Source of the DNA: Massilioclostridium coli
GTDB taxonomy: Bacteria > Bacillota > Clostridia > Oscillospirales > Ruminococcaceae
DNA: 64,000 nt
Reading direction: 5' to 3'
NCBI RefSeq assembly: GCF_900095865.1
Contig: NZ_FMIZ01000007.1
Span: 1,486,530-1,550,529, forward strand
Each line of letters begins with the position of its first letter. Position 1 is the first letter of the stretch. Positions 52,837 to 62,795 of the stretch are shown here, one piece after another. Position numbers and translations under genes: made by a program. The notes under the pieces were generated by a model. It saw only the letters and a program-made list of their open reading frames with translations, ran no database searches and was not told the DNA's origin.

Positions 52837-53946
52837 TTATTCATCTAATGCATGGTGAATAAATCTGTATGCCTTTTCCCTTTCCTTTTTTAATGACTGA
52901 TTGGTTATTGAAAAATCATATTCAAACTTGACATCTTGAAAATTTCCAGTATAATGCAGTTTTTCCAAATGAAATGTTTTTAATAAAGTGTTTATTCTAC
53001 TTCCCATTCCTGTGTGTTTTCCATTTCTATCAAATACTAGAAATGGTCTATTATATAAAATTGAGAAAACCGACGCATGAAATGAATCTGTACATACAAA
53101 TTCAGCTGTTTTTATAAGATATACAAACTCAGACGGTCCACAACAATAAAATTCACTTTCTAAATTAGATAAATCAATAATTTCACAATCTTTTTCTGCT
53201 GCGATTTTATGTATAGCACTTATATATTCCTTTGTTTCAGTTCCCAAAAAATAGCAAACAATATATTTATCCGGAAGTATTTCCTTCGGTTTTTTTACAA
53301 TTCGATCCCATTCTTCTTTTTGTAACATCATTGTTGGATCAATCAGTACTTCTACGTCCTGACGGTTTGTTATTTTTTCTATTATATTTTTTGCAGCTTC
53401 CTCTCTTACTGATATTGCATCAAATTTTGAAATATACTGTTCCACTCTTCCTTTATAATCTAACGGTATCTCTTCTATTCCAAATGATGCACTTATTGCA
53501 ATCTTTTTTTTCTGAGTAAAAGTAAGCAAATCCAAATCACTCAGCCCGCCATAAATCGGATTCCATATCTGATCTGAACCGACAAAATAGTAATCATATT
53601 TATCAAATTCTTGCAATCTTGAAAAAGAGAAAAAATGTTTTGAGTTTACAATTTTTTTGTTAAATTCCAAAAAGTTTTTCTTTCTTTCTTTAGGATCTTT
53701 GGGATCAACACAGTCCTTTATTTTGTCGCCTTTCAAAATATAACGGAACCAACCTTTTATGTATAACTTTAATACTTCAATATGATTCACCTTTTTGTTA
53801 TTCAAACAGGGAATATTTACAATATTAACTGTATTTAATCCTTCTTTTTTCAGAATCTCTTGCACCGCATAATTTTGTAGTTTATTCCCAAAATTTGAAT
53901 TACCATACAGTGAAACAATCGCTGCTGTTTTTTTATTATTTTTCAT
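52837..53946 (-). CDS. Polysaccharide pyruvyltransferase family protein
   Basis: A 369-aa enzyme predicted to add a pyruvate ketal to a sugar of the repeat unit. The N-terminus is TAAIVSLYGNSNFGNKLQNY, with FVGSDQIWNPIYGGLSDLDL in the middle and VCTDSFHASVFSILYNRPFL near the C-terminus, all typical of the family. The start at 53946 has AGAGGA six nt upstream; the longer frame to 54015 has no ribosome site. It lies between the flippase and GT2 genes. Confidence 0.9.
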   Translation of the reverse strand: MKNNKKTAAIVSLYGNSNFGNKLQNYAVQEILKKEGLNTVNIVNIPCLNNKKVNHIEVLKLYIKGWFRYILKGDKIKDCVDPKDPKERKKNFLEFNKKIVNSKHFFSFSRLQEFDKYDYYFVGSDQIWNPIYGGLSDLDLLTFTQKKKIAISASFGIEEIPLDYKGRVEQYISKFDAISVREEAAKNIIEKITNRQDVEVLIDPTMMLQKEEWDRIVKKPKEILPDKYIVCYFLGTETKEYISAIHKIAAEKDCEIIDLSNLESEFYCCGPSEFVYLIKTAEFVCTDSFHASVFSILYNRPFLVFDRNGKHTGMGSRINTLLKTFHLEKLHYTGNFQDVKFEYDFSITNQSLKKEREKAYRFIHHALDE

Positions 53947-54007
53947 AATTAATCCTCTATATAAGTTCCTCATAGCAAAAATGTAATAATATATAATTTG
54001 GGGACTA

Positions 54008-54946
54008 TTATTCACATTTTTTTTTGCTAATCATTAAAAGCATCTTATATATTAATACCTTAATATGTTTTTTCCCACTTGGTTTTATAACAATTTTATT
54101 TTCTTTCAAAATTCCAGCAATTTTTTGAATACTATCATTTATCATTTTTGAATTATAAGAAGTATCATTTTTCACCCGTGCTTTCCAATATGTAGTAAAG
54201 AGAAGTGCCATCCATAATTCCAAACTATATCTTAGTGAACTTTTCTCCAATTTTTCATGTACCATCAAAATCATCTCTAATGATTTTGCAAAAGATTCTG
54301 CAGTAGGTTTTGAGGACAATGACGATGAATCAATATCATGATATATAGTATAATAACATTTAGCTGAATAGAAAAAATTACTGCATTTATCCAGATAGAT
54401 ATATGTAGTATATAAATCTTCAAATATAGTTGACTCATAAAACATATCTTCTGTTAATATACTTTTTCTAAAAATCTTTGCACCTAAACCAGGTCTGACA
54501 ACTTCATTTAATTCATCAATATTGTGCAATCCTTCCCTAGTTTCATTGAACCCAGAAATAATATCTTTCGTATCACCAATAATATCCTCCCTATCAAAAA
54601 AGAGAACATCTATTTTTTCATTTTTTTCAAACAGATCATTGATTTCTCTAAGTACATCAGAAGTCGTAATCCAATCATCACTATCTACAAAGAAAAACAA
54701 ATCTCCCGATGATTTTTCAAATCCAAATTTTCTTGTTAAACCAGGTCCAGTATTTTCTTTCGTATACGCTTTGATTCTACTATCCATTTCTTGATATTTT
54801 TTCATCAATGAATAACTATTATCTTTTGAACTATCGTCGACTAATATTAATTCATAATCCTCATATGTTTGACTCAAAACAGATTGTACTAATTTATCTA
54901 AATACCTTTCCGCATTATATACAGGTACAATTATACTAATTTTCAT
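54008..54946 (-). CDS. Family 2 glycosyltransferase
   Basis: A 312-aa GT-A fold enzyme: MKISIIVPVYNAERYLDKLV at the start, LILVDDSSKDNSY for the nucleotide, and FFFVDSDDWI as the DxD metal motif near residue 90. The C-terminal half has a hydrophobic, charged end and may touch the membrane. It adds one sugar to the lipid-linked unit; donor and linkage are unknown. It overlaps the end of the Wzy-like gene by 11 nt. Confidence 0.92.
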   Translation of the reverse strand: MKISIIVPVYNAERYLDKLVQSVLSQTYEDYELILVDDSSKDNSYSLMKKYQEMDSRIKAYTKENTGPGLTRKFGFEKSSGDLFFFVDSDDWITTSDVLREINDLFEKNEKIDVLFFDREDIIGDTKDIISGFNETREGLHNIDELNEVVRPGLGAKIFRKSILTEDMFYESTIFEDLYTTYIYLDKCSNFFYSAKCYYTIYHDIDSSSLSSKPTAESFAKSLEMILMVHEKLEKSSLRYSLELWMALLFTTYWKARVKNDTSYNSKMINDSIQKIAGILKENKIVIKPSGKKHIKVLIYKMLLMISKKKCE

Positions 54947-56123
54947 ACCTCTTCCTTTCCTTATGAGCTTGTCCTAAAATAATTCCATATGCAACAGCTA
55001 TTGGCTGTATAATATTTGATTCTTCAAAAAAATAACTAAACGCACTTAGGAAAACAGTAATAATCAATAACATCCCCATAACTGGAGCATATTTATTTTT
55101 TTCTCGTATAAATTTTATTTCTATTATAATTAAAGATAAAACAAATAATACTAATAATGATAATCCTATTATCCCATAATCATATAGGTACTCTATATAA
55201 CTATTATGTGAAAAGCGAGAAAATCCACCTGGTTTAAGGCGATAATAAACACTTTGGAAACCATGTCCAAAAATTTTTTCCCTTATATTTGACGTCTTGA
55301 ACGCTTGAAGAGTAATCGCCCAAATAATATCTCGACCGCTTCCTCCATCTGTACTTAATTTTGAAAAACGGTCAAAAATCTCAAGTCCCGATCTATTCTC
55401 GAGATACAATACTGCTCCACTACCTATACAAATAGCAATAAAAAGATACATATATTTTTTCCATTTTTCTCTTAATGAACCTTGTATATGTGCATCTAAT
55501 ACTAACATCACCAATATTCCTAAAATTAATGCTATCGTTCCAGTTCTTTTCGTTGATGCAACAGATATAGCAATACATAATAACATACATAAATTTCGCA
55601 AATTCTTTTCTTTAAGAAAAATGATAATTAACGGTAATGCAGTTAAGCAATAATATGTTAAAAATACTACCTGCCCTATGTTTCCATTTCCAGCTAAATG
55701 TATTCTTATAAGTGATACTGAGATAAGACACATTATTAAGTAATATATAAATGTCTTTTTTTCAATATTTTTGTTCATTTCATTATGACAAGTAAAGTCA
55801 TAATACACAATAACACTTAACGGCCAAATAAATATATCAATTGGCGTATAGGGTAAGTAAATTGAATTATTTAATATAGTAATTACACATTGATATACAA
55901 TTAAAATTCCTAAAATCAAAGTAATACTGTTTATTGATTTCCTCTTTAGCGTTATCAATTCCTCAAAAAAATAGCATAACAAAACAATTGCCTGCATACC
56001 AAACCCCAAAAGTCTTATAGTGCCATTTTGGTTTGTTTGATATAGCATTTTAAGTATGATGGAAAAAAACAAACAATTATATGCTATTCCCATAAAAAAT
56101 TTTTTTAAATTTATTTTCAGCAC
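54936..56123 (-). CDS. Wzy-like O-antigen/polysaccharide polymerase
   Basis: A 395-aa protein with about 10-11 membrane helices and a large loop containing GRDIIWAITLQAFKTSNIRE and SRFSHNSYIEYLYDYGIIGL, features of O-antigen ligase/polymerase proteins. It should polymerise the repeat units outside the membrane. The AT-rich codon use and low conservation are normal for Wzy. It overlaps the GT2 gene, showing operon structure. Confidence 0.88.
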   Translation of the reverse strand: MLKINLKKFFMGIAYNCLFFSIILKMLYQTNQNGTIRLLGFGMQAIVLLCYFFEELITLKRKSINSITLILGILIVYQCVITILNNSIYLPYTPIDIFIWPLSVIVYYDFTCHNEMNKNIEKKTFIYYLIMCLISVSLIRIHLAGNGNIGQVVFLTYYCLTALPLIIIFLKEKNLRNLCMLLCIAISVASTKRTGTIALILGILVMLVLDAHIQGSLREKWKKYMYLFIAICIGSGAVLYLENRSGLEIFDRFSKLSTDGGSGRDIIWAITLQAFKTSNIREKIFGHGFQSVYYRLKPGGFSRFSHNSYIEYLYDYGIIGLSLLVLFVLSLIIIEIKFIREKNKYAPVMGMLLIITVFLSAFSYFFEESNIIQPIAVAYGIILGQAHKERKRYEN

Positions 56124-56168
56124 TTTTAGATAACCTCCGAGATTTTTATGCTATATTAATCATGTTTT

Positions 56169-57356
56169 TTATTTATTTCCAAGCTGATTTGCAATATCCT
56201 CGTCCACAATTTCCTCTCCAGATTTATGTTTTAACTGCTCTTTTGAAGCCTCACTTAAGCCATTATCAATTACACAATTTATGTCACATGTACTACATTT
56301 ATCAAGTTCTTCTTTCGTAACTTTTCCATCACGATAATCACAGCAAATTTTGTTTTCATACATACTGTATGGTTGTTTAGTAAATAAAGCTTTAAATTTA
56401 TGCACTAAAACCCATGTTGCTGGTTTCCAAATATATTTATGCATAGCCGGAGAAACAGAGCCTATCATCCAGCAATCTCGATCACAACAACGAACTTTTT
56501 TTCGCACCTCTTCTGCCTGAGAACTATTCCACAGTTCATCCCAAGATTGATTATTCAAATTTCCCATAACTTCTTTATCCTTAGTTCCATTGCAAGGCAT
56601 AACATCACCATATGGATCAATGAAAAATGTATCAAAACTCATGTCACATGGAAGAAGCCTCTTTTGCCCATAAATATAATTAATTAATCCATGATTAAAA
56701 TATGCTCTGAACCATTTTTTAGGACTATTACTACGTAATAACTCATTAACTAACTTTTCAAAATTCTTTGCAACCATCGGACGATCATGAATAATATTTT
56801 TTGCTTCTACAAAATAGAAACTATTATGTAAAGAAGCCGTTGCAAATTCCATCCCCATTTCATTACTAATTTGGTATAATGGTACAAGGTCTGGTGCGTT
56901 TTTATCCTGTACAGTCATACCAAATCCAACATCTTTCATTCCCATTTCTCTAAGTTTTTTTAACGTACCATATCCACGCTGATAACCATTCTGAAGGCCT
57001 CGTATTTCGTTATTTGTCTCCTCAAGTCCTTCAATGGAAATACGTATGCCAATATTAGGGAACTCTTTACAAAGGTCCACAATACGATCTGTAAAAAATC
57101 CATTAGTCGAAATAACAATACGATCGGATTTCTTATATAACTCACGTACAATGTCTTTCAAATCAGTTCTAATAAAAGGTTCACCACCAGTAATATTTGT
57201 AAAATACATCTTTGGCAATTTTTTTATTGTGTCCAAACTGATTTCTTCTTCTGGCTTAGATGGTGCTTTATAACGATTGCACATTGAACATCTGGCATTA
57301 CAACGATATGTAACAATTACTGTTCCATTTAATTTTTTTTCAGTATTCTTTTTCAT
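56169..57356 (-). CDS. Radical SAM protein of the polysaccharide locus, SPASM-like
   Basis: A 395-aa radical SAM enzyme. The [4Fe-4S]/SAM motif is Cys19-x3-Cys23-x2-Cys26 (CNARCSMC). NITGGEPFIRTDLKDIV is the SAM-binding GGE motif. The C-terminal half has several Cys (LPCDMSFDTFFIDPYGDVMPCNG, shown here as separate Cys at LPC and MPC; then CCDRDCW and CSTCDINC), suggesting SPASM-like auxiliary clusters. Such enzymes occur in some surface-glycan loci, but the reaction here is unknown. It could modify a sugar or a peptide attached to the glycan. Confidence 0.88.
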   Translation of the reverse strand: MKKNTEKKLNGTVIVTYRCNARCSMCNRYKAPSKPEEEISLDTIKKLPKMYFTNITGGEPFIRTDLKDIVRELYKKSDRIVISTNGFFTDRIVDLCKEFPNIGIRISIEGLEETNNEIRGLQNGYQRGYGTLKKLREMGMKDVGFGMTVQDKNAPDLVPLYQISNEMGMEFATASLHNSFYFVEAKNIIHDRPMVAKNFEKLVNELLRSNSPKKWFRAYFNHGLINYIYGQKRLLPCDMSFDTFFIDPYGDVMPCNGTKDKEVMGNLNNQSWDELWNSSQAEEVRKKVRCCDRDCWMIGSVSPAMHKYIWKPATWVLVHKFKALFTKQPYSMYENKICCDYRDGKVTKEELDKCSTCDINCVIDNGLSEASKEQLKHKSGEEIVDEDIANQLGNK

Positions 57357-57373
57357 CTTTATTAATTACCCCT

Positions 57374-58624
57374 TTATTTTCTATTTTTGACAGCCTCATT
57401 AAAAATTTTCATCAAAGCTTCATAATGTGATTGCGGTGCGAATCTGTTTTCAAGCCTTTTTCTACTAGCTTGTCCCATCTTTTTAACCAAAATATCATCA
57501 TCTAGCATCTTAATTTTTTTAATAAGATCCTCAACATTTGATGGTTCAAATAAATATCCGTTTTCCCCATCACTAACCAATTCTGGAAGACTTCCTATAT
57601 TGCTAGCGATAACCGGCTTTGAATATTGAAACGACTCTAAAGCAGTATTAGGTAGGTTATCATACCAAATTGAAGGAATCAATGTAAATCTAGCTCCTTT
57701 TATAATATCCTCTAGTTCCTCTCCACTCTTAAACCCAAGGAATTCAACATTCTTCATTTTATGATCCTTTACATATTTTTTCAGACGCTTTGCCTCATCT
57801 GTTGTATCGTCTCCCATAATTTTAACTGTATACTCAGGCAATTTTTCATACGCTTTTATAACAGTTTCAACTCCCTTTTCTTCAGTAACACGTCCAAAAT
57901 ATAATCCATACGATCCTATCTGCGGTTCCCCTATTGTTGTTTTACTTGCTGTAAAAGTAGGAATACAATGAATTCTTTTTTCATCAAAGCCATTTAATGC
58001 CAATTTTTTCTTCAAAAATTCTGATGGTGTTATAAATGCATATACATTTTTATATACATTTATCATTTTATGAAATTTCATAGAAAACACTCTTACGACA
58101 GATGCAAATAGTGATCCTTTCACACATCTCTTTTTAATACAACTCCTATATCCCTTTGATAAACATTCTTCACAGACTTTCTTTTCATACATAAAATCAA
58201 ATCTTGGACATAACAAGAAATAATCTGATAATCTTAACACAACCGGGATTCCCATTTTACTTGCACCTGTAATTACACTCGGAGACAATTTATTAACAAA
58301 ATGAATAATATATACCAAATCTGGCTTTACATCCTTTATTTCTTTTTTTATTGCTTTTTCTACTTCACGAGAATAAATACTTCGCGTAAGTAACTGCCAA
58401 ATTGATTTAGGTGTCTTTTTCACTTCATCAAAATATGTTGCATCTCGTCCACCAATTGGTTCTACAAAGTATTTTGAATATTCTGTTGCAACATTTTTAT
58501 TGGAATGTATGGAAAAAGGTATAACCTCATGCCCATTATCTTCAAGCATCTTTTTAATATTAAACATATACTTTTCTGGGCCCCCAGAAATAAAGTATCT
58601 ATAATTTACTATAAGTATTCTCAA
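57374..58624 (-). CDS. Family 4 glycosyltransferase
   Basis: A 416-aa GT-B fold enzyme. The N-terminal acceptor domain starts MRILIVNYRYFISGGPEKYM. The C-terminal donor domain has GLYFGRVTEEKGVETVIKAY and the E-x7-E signature (PNTALESFQYSKPVIASNIG). A Cys-rich insert (CEECLSKGYRSCIKKRC) near residues 150-166 resembles that of some GT4 proteins. It acts at the cytoplasmic face on the lipid-linked glycan. Confidence 0.92.
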   Translation of the reverse strand: MRILIVNYRYFISGGPEKYMFNIKKMLEDNGHEVIPFSIHSNKNVATEYSKYFVEPIGGRDATYFDEVKKTPKSIWQLLTRSIYSREVEKAIKKEIKDVKPDLVYIIHFVNKLSPSVITGASKMGIPVVLRLSDYFLLCPRFDFMYEKKVCEECLSKGYRSCIKKRCVKGSLFASVVRVFSMKFHKMINVYKNVYAFITPSEFLKKKLALNGFDEKRIHCIPTFTASKTTIGEPQIGSYGLYFGRVTEEKGVETVIKAYEKLPEYTVKIMGDDTTDEAKRLKKYVKDHKMKNVEFLGFKSGEELEDIIKGARFTLIPSIWYDNLPNTALESFQYSKPVIASNIGSLPELVSDGENGYLFEPSNVEDLIKKIKMLDDDILVKKMGQASRKRLENRFAPQSHYEALMKIFNEAVKNRK

Positions 58625-58696
58625 CGTTTTCTCCTTATCTTTATAAATAGCATTATTTACTATTTTTTATACACAAATATTTAATAAACAATAAAC

Positions 58697-59203
58697 CTAC
58701 TCTTTTTTATTCCCCTCTGTGATGGATAATCGCTTTTTATAAAGATCTCTTGTATCTCCAATTATTTTTGCCGGATTTCCACCCACAATCGCAAAATCAG
58801 GTACATCTTTAGTTACAACTCCGCCAGCTGCTACTAAAGCATTTTTTCCAATAGTGACATTATATAAAATAATACTCCTTCCTCCAATTACAGCATTATC
58901 TTTTATTACTACCGGGCCAGTATAATAATCAATCATTGGACCAGTGTAATTACAATCTCTATTCCACATTCTAGCTACTAAATCATGTTCATAGATTCTA
59001 ACATCTGCCGCTACAGTGACATTATTTCCTATACTAATTAGATCCGGATGGGTAGGAATCCAACATGGATGCCAATACCCCCCCCGACCATATTCTTTAA
59101 AGATATTAGATTTTCTAATCACTTCAGCTTTAGCATGGTTTTTCTTTAAAACTGTCAAAAGTAATAATTTAAACAAAATAACTAATTTTTTCACTAATTT
59201 CAC
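58697..59203 (-). CDS. Hexapeptide-repeat acetyltransferase
   Basis: A 168-aa left-handed beta-helix acyltransferase. Hexapeptide repeats run from [20 protein letters not shown] to [20 protein letters not shown] and [20 protein letters not shown], ending [11 protein letters not shown]. It probably O-acetylates a sugar of the polymer. A G8 run at 59078-59085 (CGG GGG GGG) encodes RGG at about residues 40-42 and is in frame here; losing or gaining one G would truncate the protein near residue 45. Confidence 0.92.
   Translation of the reverse strand: MKLVKKLVILFKLLLLTVLKKNHAKAEVIRKSNIFKEYGRGGYWHPCWIPTHPDLISIGNNVTVAADVRIYEHDLVARMWNRDCNYTGPMIDYYTGPVVIKDNAVIGGRSIILYNVTIGKNALVAAGGVVTKDVPDFAIVGGNPAKIIGDTRDLYKKRLSITEGNKKE
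59078..59085 (-). repeat. G8 tract in the acetyltransferase gene
   Basis: Eight G on the coding strand near the 5' end of the gene, in frame. It is the third long G run in the AT-rich locus and a candidate slipped-strand site. Confidence 0.8.
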
Positions 59204-59223
59204 CGTTTTCTATTTTTAGTTTA

Positions 59224-60474
59224 TTAATCTCTCTGAAAAATATCCCTTGTATAAACTTTGTCTTTTACATCATCCAAACAACTATCGTAACGATTGGCAA
59301 TAATTGCCTGACTCTGCCTCTTAAACTCATCTAAATCATTAACCACTTTGCTGCCAAAGAAAGTTTCACCGTCTTTCAATGTAGGCTCATAAATAATGAC
59401 TGTAGAGCCTTTTGCCTTAATTCTCTTCATGACTCCCTGAATAGAACTCTGACGGAAATTATCACTATTACTCTTCATAGTAAGACGATATACACCTACC
59501 ACAACATCTTTTTCTTTACTTTCATCCCAGTCATCATTTGCTTCATATGCTCCAGCAATTTCCAAGACTCGATCAGCAATAAAATCTTTTCTCGTTCTAT
59601 TAGACTCAACGATTGCTTCAATAAGATTTTCAGGAACATCTGCGTAGTTAGCAAGCAGCTGCTTTGTATCTTTTGGTAAACAGTATCCACCATATCCAAA
59701 AGATGGATTATTATAATGTGTTCCAATACGAGGATCGAGACATACTCCATTAATAATCTGCTGTGTATTCAGACCTTTCATTTCGGCATAAGTATCTAAC
59801 TCATTGAAATAAGAAACTCGTAATGCCAAATATGTATTTGCAAACAATTTGACTGCTTCTGCCTCTGTAAAGCCCATAAATAAAGTATCAATATCTTCTT
59901 TAATAGCACCTTCCTGTAAGAGCTGTGCAAACGTATGTGCAGCTTTTACTAAACGTGCATTATTAATATCTGTTCCAACAATAATTCGGCTTGGATACAA
60001 ATTATCGTATAACGCCTTACTTTCTCTTAAAAATTCCGGACTAAAAATAATATTATCACAATGAAATTTTTCTCTAATACTTGTTGTATATCCAACAGGA
60101 ATAGTCGATTTAATAACCATAATCGCTTCCGGATTATATTCAATGACTAATTTTATAACTGCTTCTACTGCAGAAGTATCAAAAAAATTCTTTTTGCTAT
60201 CATAGTTTGTTGGAGCTGCAATAACAACAAAATCTGCATCCTTATAAGCTTCTTCTGCATCCAATGTAGCAGTTAAATTCAAATTTTTTTCTTCTAAATA
60301 TTTTTCAATATAATCATCCTGAATTGGAGATTTCTTATTGTTAATTAACTCTACCTTTTCTGGAATAATATCTACTGCTGTCACCTGATGATGCTGACTC
60401 AATAAAGTAGCAATAGATAATCCAACATATCCTGTCCCTGCCACAGCAATTTTCAATGAATTAAAATCTCTCAT
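59224..60474 (-). CDS. ugd: UDP-glucose 6-dehydrogenase
   Basis: A 416-aa nucleotide-sugar dehydrogenase that oxidises UDP-glucose to UDP-glucuronate in two NAD-dependent steps. The Rossmann motif is [15 protein letters not shown], and the catalytic Cys is in [14 protein letters not shown] near residue 263. [20 protein letters not shown] is typical of this group. It lies next to the epimerase gene 60508-61560, which would convert the product to UDP-galacturonate. UDP-mannose or UDP-GlcNAc dehydrogenase activity cannot be excluded. Confidence 0.92.
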   Translation of the reverse strand: MRDFNSLKIAVAGTGYVGLSIATLLSQHHQVTAVDIIPEKVELINNKKSPIQDDYIEKYLEEKNLNLTATLDAEEAYKDADFVVIAAPTNYDSKKNFFDTSAVEAVIKLVIEYNPEAIMVIKSTIPVGYTTSIREKFHCDNIIFSPEFLRESKALYDNLYPSRIIVGTDINNARLVKAAHTFAQLLQEGAIKEDIDTLFMGFTEAEAVKLFANTYLALRVSYFNELDTYAEMKGLNTQQIINGVCLDPRIGTHYNNPSFGYGGYCLPKDTKQLLANYADVPENLIEAIVESNRTRKDFIADRVLEIAGAYEANDDWDESKEKDVVVGVYRLTMKSNSDNFRQSSIQGVMKRIKAKGSTVIIYEPTLKDGETFFGSKVVNDLDEFKRQSQAIIANRYDSCLDDVKDKVYTRDIFQRD

Positions 60475-60507
60475 TTTTTCTCTCTTCTTCCTATTCTTAA
60501 AATATAT

Positions 60508-61560
60508 TTACATATAAAACTCTTTGTACCATTCTGCAAACTTGCGTAATCCTTCACGTAAAGTTGTCGATGGTTTAAAACCATAGTCTCTTTCCAATGC
60601 TTGCGTATCAGCATATGTCACAGGAACGTCTCCCGGCTGCATCGGAACAAGTTCTTTATGTGCTTCAAAATCATAATCTTCTGGTAAGACTTTTGCTCTA
60701 ATTAATTCTTCCTGAAGAATTTGTACAAAATCTAATAAGTTCTCTGGATGATTATTTCCAATATTGTAAACAGCATATGGCGGAATCGGCAAACCATCTT
60801 CTCCGTTCTTTTTCTCTGGTGCCCCCTGCATTACCCGTACAACGCCTTCCACAATATCATCAACGTAAGTAAAATCTCTTTTACAATTTCCATAATTAAA
60901 AATTTTAATAGTTTCTCCATTTAATAATTTATTTGTGAATCCAAAGTATGCCATATCGGGTCTTCCTGCCGGTCCATAAACAGTAAAGAAACGCAAACCA
61001 GTTGATGGAATATTATAAAGCTTTGAATATGCGTGAGCCATTAATTCATTACTTTTTTTCGTAGCAGCATATAACGATACAGGATTGTCTACTTTATCTT
61101 CTGTACTGTATGGAACTTTCTTGTTACTTCCATATACAGAAGAACTTGATGCATATACCAAATGTTCTACTGGATAATGTCTACATCCCTCTAATATGTT
61201 GTAAAACCCAATCAAATTACCTTCTATATATGCGTCTGGATTTGTAATAGAATATCTCACACCTGCCTGTGCCCCTAAATTCACAACCACTTGAGGAGTA
61301 TACTTCTCAAAAATCGAATTAATAAGTTCCTTATCTGCCAAATTTCCTTTTACAAAGGAAAATGTCTTACTAGATGAAAGTTTTTCTAATCTATATTCTT
61401 TTAAACGAACATCATAATAATCATTCATATTATCGAGTCCAACTATTTTTATTCCTTCTATTTCTTTTAATAACCTTTCAGCCAAGTTTGATCCAATAAA
61501 TCCAGCTACACCTGTAATAAAAATCGTCTTGTTTTTCAATTCAATAAATTCTTTGCTCAT
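60508..61560 (-). CDS. UDP-glucuronate 4-epimerase-like NAD-dependent epimerase
   Basis: A 350-aa extended short-chain dehydrogenase. The NAD motif is ITGVAGFIGSNLAERLL; the catalytic Ser region is VYASSSSVYGSNKKVPYS, and YxxxK is in SLYAATKKSNE near residue 165. AGVRYSITNPDAYIEGNLIG and TVYGPAGRPDMAYFGFT are typical of UDP-glucuronate epimerases. With the dehydrogenase it would supply UDP-galacturonate for the polymer. Confidence 0.92.
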   Translation of the reverse strand: MSKEFIELKNKTIFITGVAGFIGSNLAERLLKEIEGIKIVGLDNMNDYYDVRLKEYRLEKLSSSKTFSFVKGNLADKELINSIFEKYTPQVVVNLGAQAGVRYSITNPDAYIEGNLIGFYNILEGCRHYPVEHLVYASSSSVYGSNKKVPYSTEDKVDNPVSLYAATKKSNELMAHAYSKLYNIPSTGLRFFTVYGPAGRPDMAYFGFTNKLLNGETIKIFNYGNCKRDFTYVDDIVEGVVRVMQGAPEKKNGEDGLPIPPYAVYNIGNNHPENLLDFVQILQEELIRAKVLPEDYDFEAHKELVPMQPGDVPVTYADTQALERDYGFKPSTTLREGLRKFAEWYKEFYM

Positions 61561-61561
61561 T

Positions 61562-62707
61562 TTATCTCCTATACAATTCTAATGTTCTCTCCACAACATC
61601 ATCCCAATTATATTTTCCACAAATATAACCTGCTGCTTCATCTTTATATTTCTGTACCTGTTGTGCATCCTCACATGCTTCTTGAAGCTTACTCTGCAAA
61701 TCTGCTACATTACTTTTTTTAAATATGATTGCCTTATCTTCCACTACAGAAGCACATTCATCTATGTCAGATACCAAACAACAATTTCCATAACTCATTG
61801 CTTCTAAAAGACTTAATGGCATTCCCTCTAAATCGCTTGGTAAACTATAAATATAAGCATTGCTGTATAGTTCATCTAACAACTGTCCCTGAACAAATCC
61901 GGTAAAAATAATTCTGTCATCGTCTTTTGCCATTTCTTTTAACTGGTTAGCAAATTCATCAGTATCCGAACTGCCTCCTGCAATGACTAACTTCTTATCT
62001 GTTTTTACGTTCTTAAAGCTTTCTATCAGATAAGTAATTCCTTTTTCCGGAACAAGTCGTCCTAAAAATAAAATATAATCATCTTTCTTTAAACCAAATT
62101 TCTTGTCAATAAGTTCTGCCTTTCTAATAACTGGACGATTCACACCATTAGGGATAAACTTTGTATCACGTCCATAAGTCTCTTTAAAATAATTTTGTAC
62201 TCCCTCACTGAGAACAATAATTTCATCTGCAAATTTAACAGCACATTTTTCGCCAAGCATAATATATGTGCTGGCTAACTTGCCCCATTTTGCTCTTTGA
62301 TGATCAAGTCCATGAACCGTAGCGATACAACGTTTTCCAAATAATTTTGGCAACCATAACATTGCACATGGTCCTTCTGCATGAAAATGTACCACATCAT
62401 ATTTTCCAAACGCTGCTGCTACCGCTGCAAAAAATGAAGCACTCATCGCTGCTAGTCCTTTTTTATCTATCGTTGGTACATATTTCATTCGGATACCTTT
62501 ATATTCTTTTAATTTCTTCTCATCAAATTCTTTACCACTTACATGATGTCCATTACGGTTATATACTGTTATCTTATGTCCTAGTTTTGCCATGCGAACC
62601 GTTAATTCTTCAACGACAATTTCAATTCCACCTTGGCGACTCGGAATTGTCTTATGTCCAAGAACTGCAATTTTAAGTGGAGAAGTATTATTTTTCCTTT
62701 TATTCAT
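61562..62707 (-). CDS. GT-B glycosyltransferase, likely second enzyme of the repeat-unit assembly
   Basis: A 381-aa family 1/4 enzyme. It starts KIAVLGHKTIPSRQGGIEIV, the RQGGIE loop typical of GTs that follow the priming transferase. The donor domain holds LFLGRLVPEKGITYLIESFK and the E-x7-E signature (DLEGMPLSLLEAMSYGNCCL). It stops 1 nt before the epimerase start and lies next to the priming enzyme, fitting an early step in assembly. Confidence 0.92.
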   Translation of the reverse strand: MNKRKNNTSPLKIAVLGHKTIPSRQGGIEIVVEELTVRMAKLGHKITVYNRNGHHVSGKEFDEKKLKEYKGIRMKYVPTIDKKGLAAMSASFFAAVAAAFGKYDVVHFHAEGPCAMLWLPKLFGKRCIATVHGLDHQRAKWGKLASTYIMLGEKCAVKFADEIIVLSEGVQNYFKETYGRDTKFIPNGVNRPVIRKAELIDKKFGLKKDDYILFLGRLVPEKGITYLIESFKNVKTDKKLVIAGGSSDTDEFANQLKEMAKDDDRIIFTGFVQGQLLDELYSNAYIYSLPSDLEGMPLSLLEAMSYGNCCLVSDIDECASVVEDKAIIFKKSNVADLQSKLQEACEDAQQVQKYKDEAAGYICGKYNWDDVVERTLELYRR

Positions 62708-62795
62708 AACTTCCTCTTATTATATTTATAACTTATCTATTATTACTTTCTGTGGCTTAAATTCTTTTTACAGAAATCAAGCCACAATCATTTCA

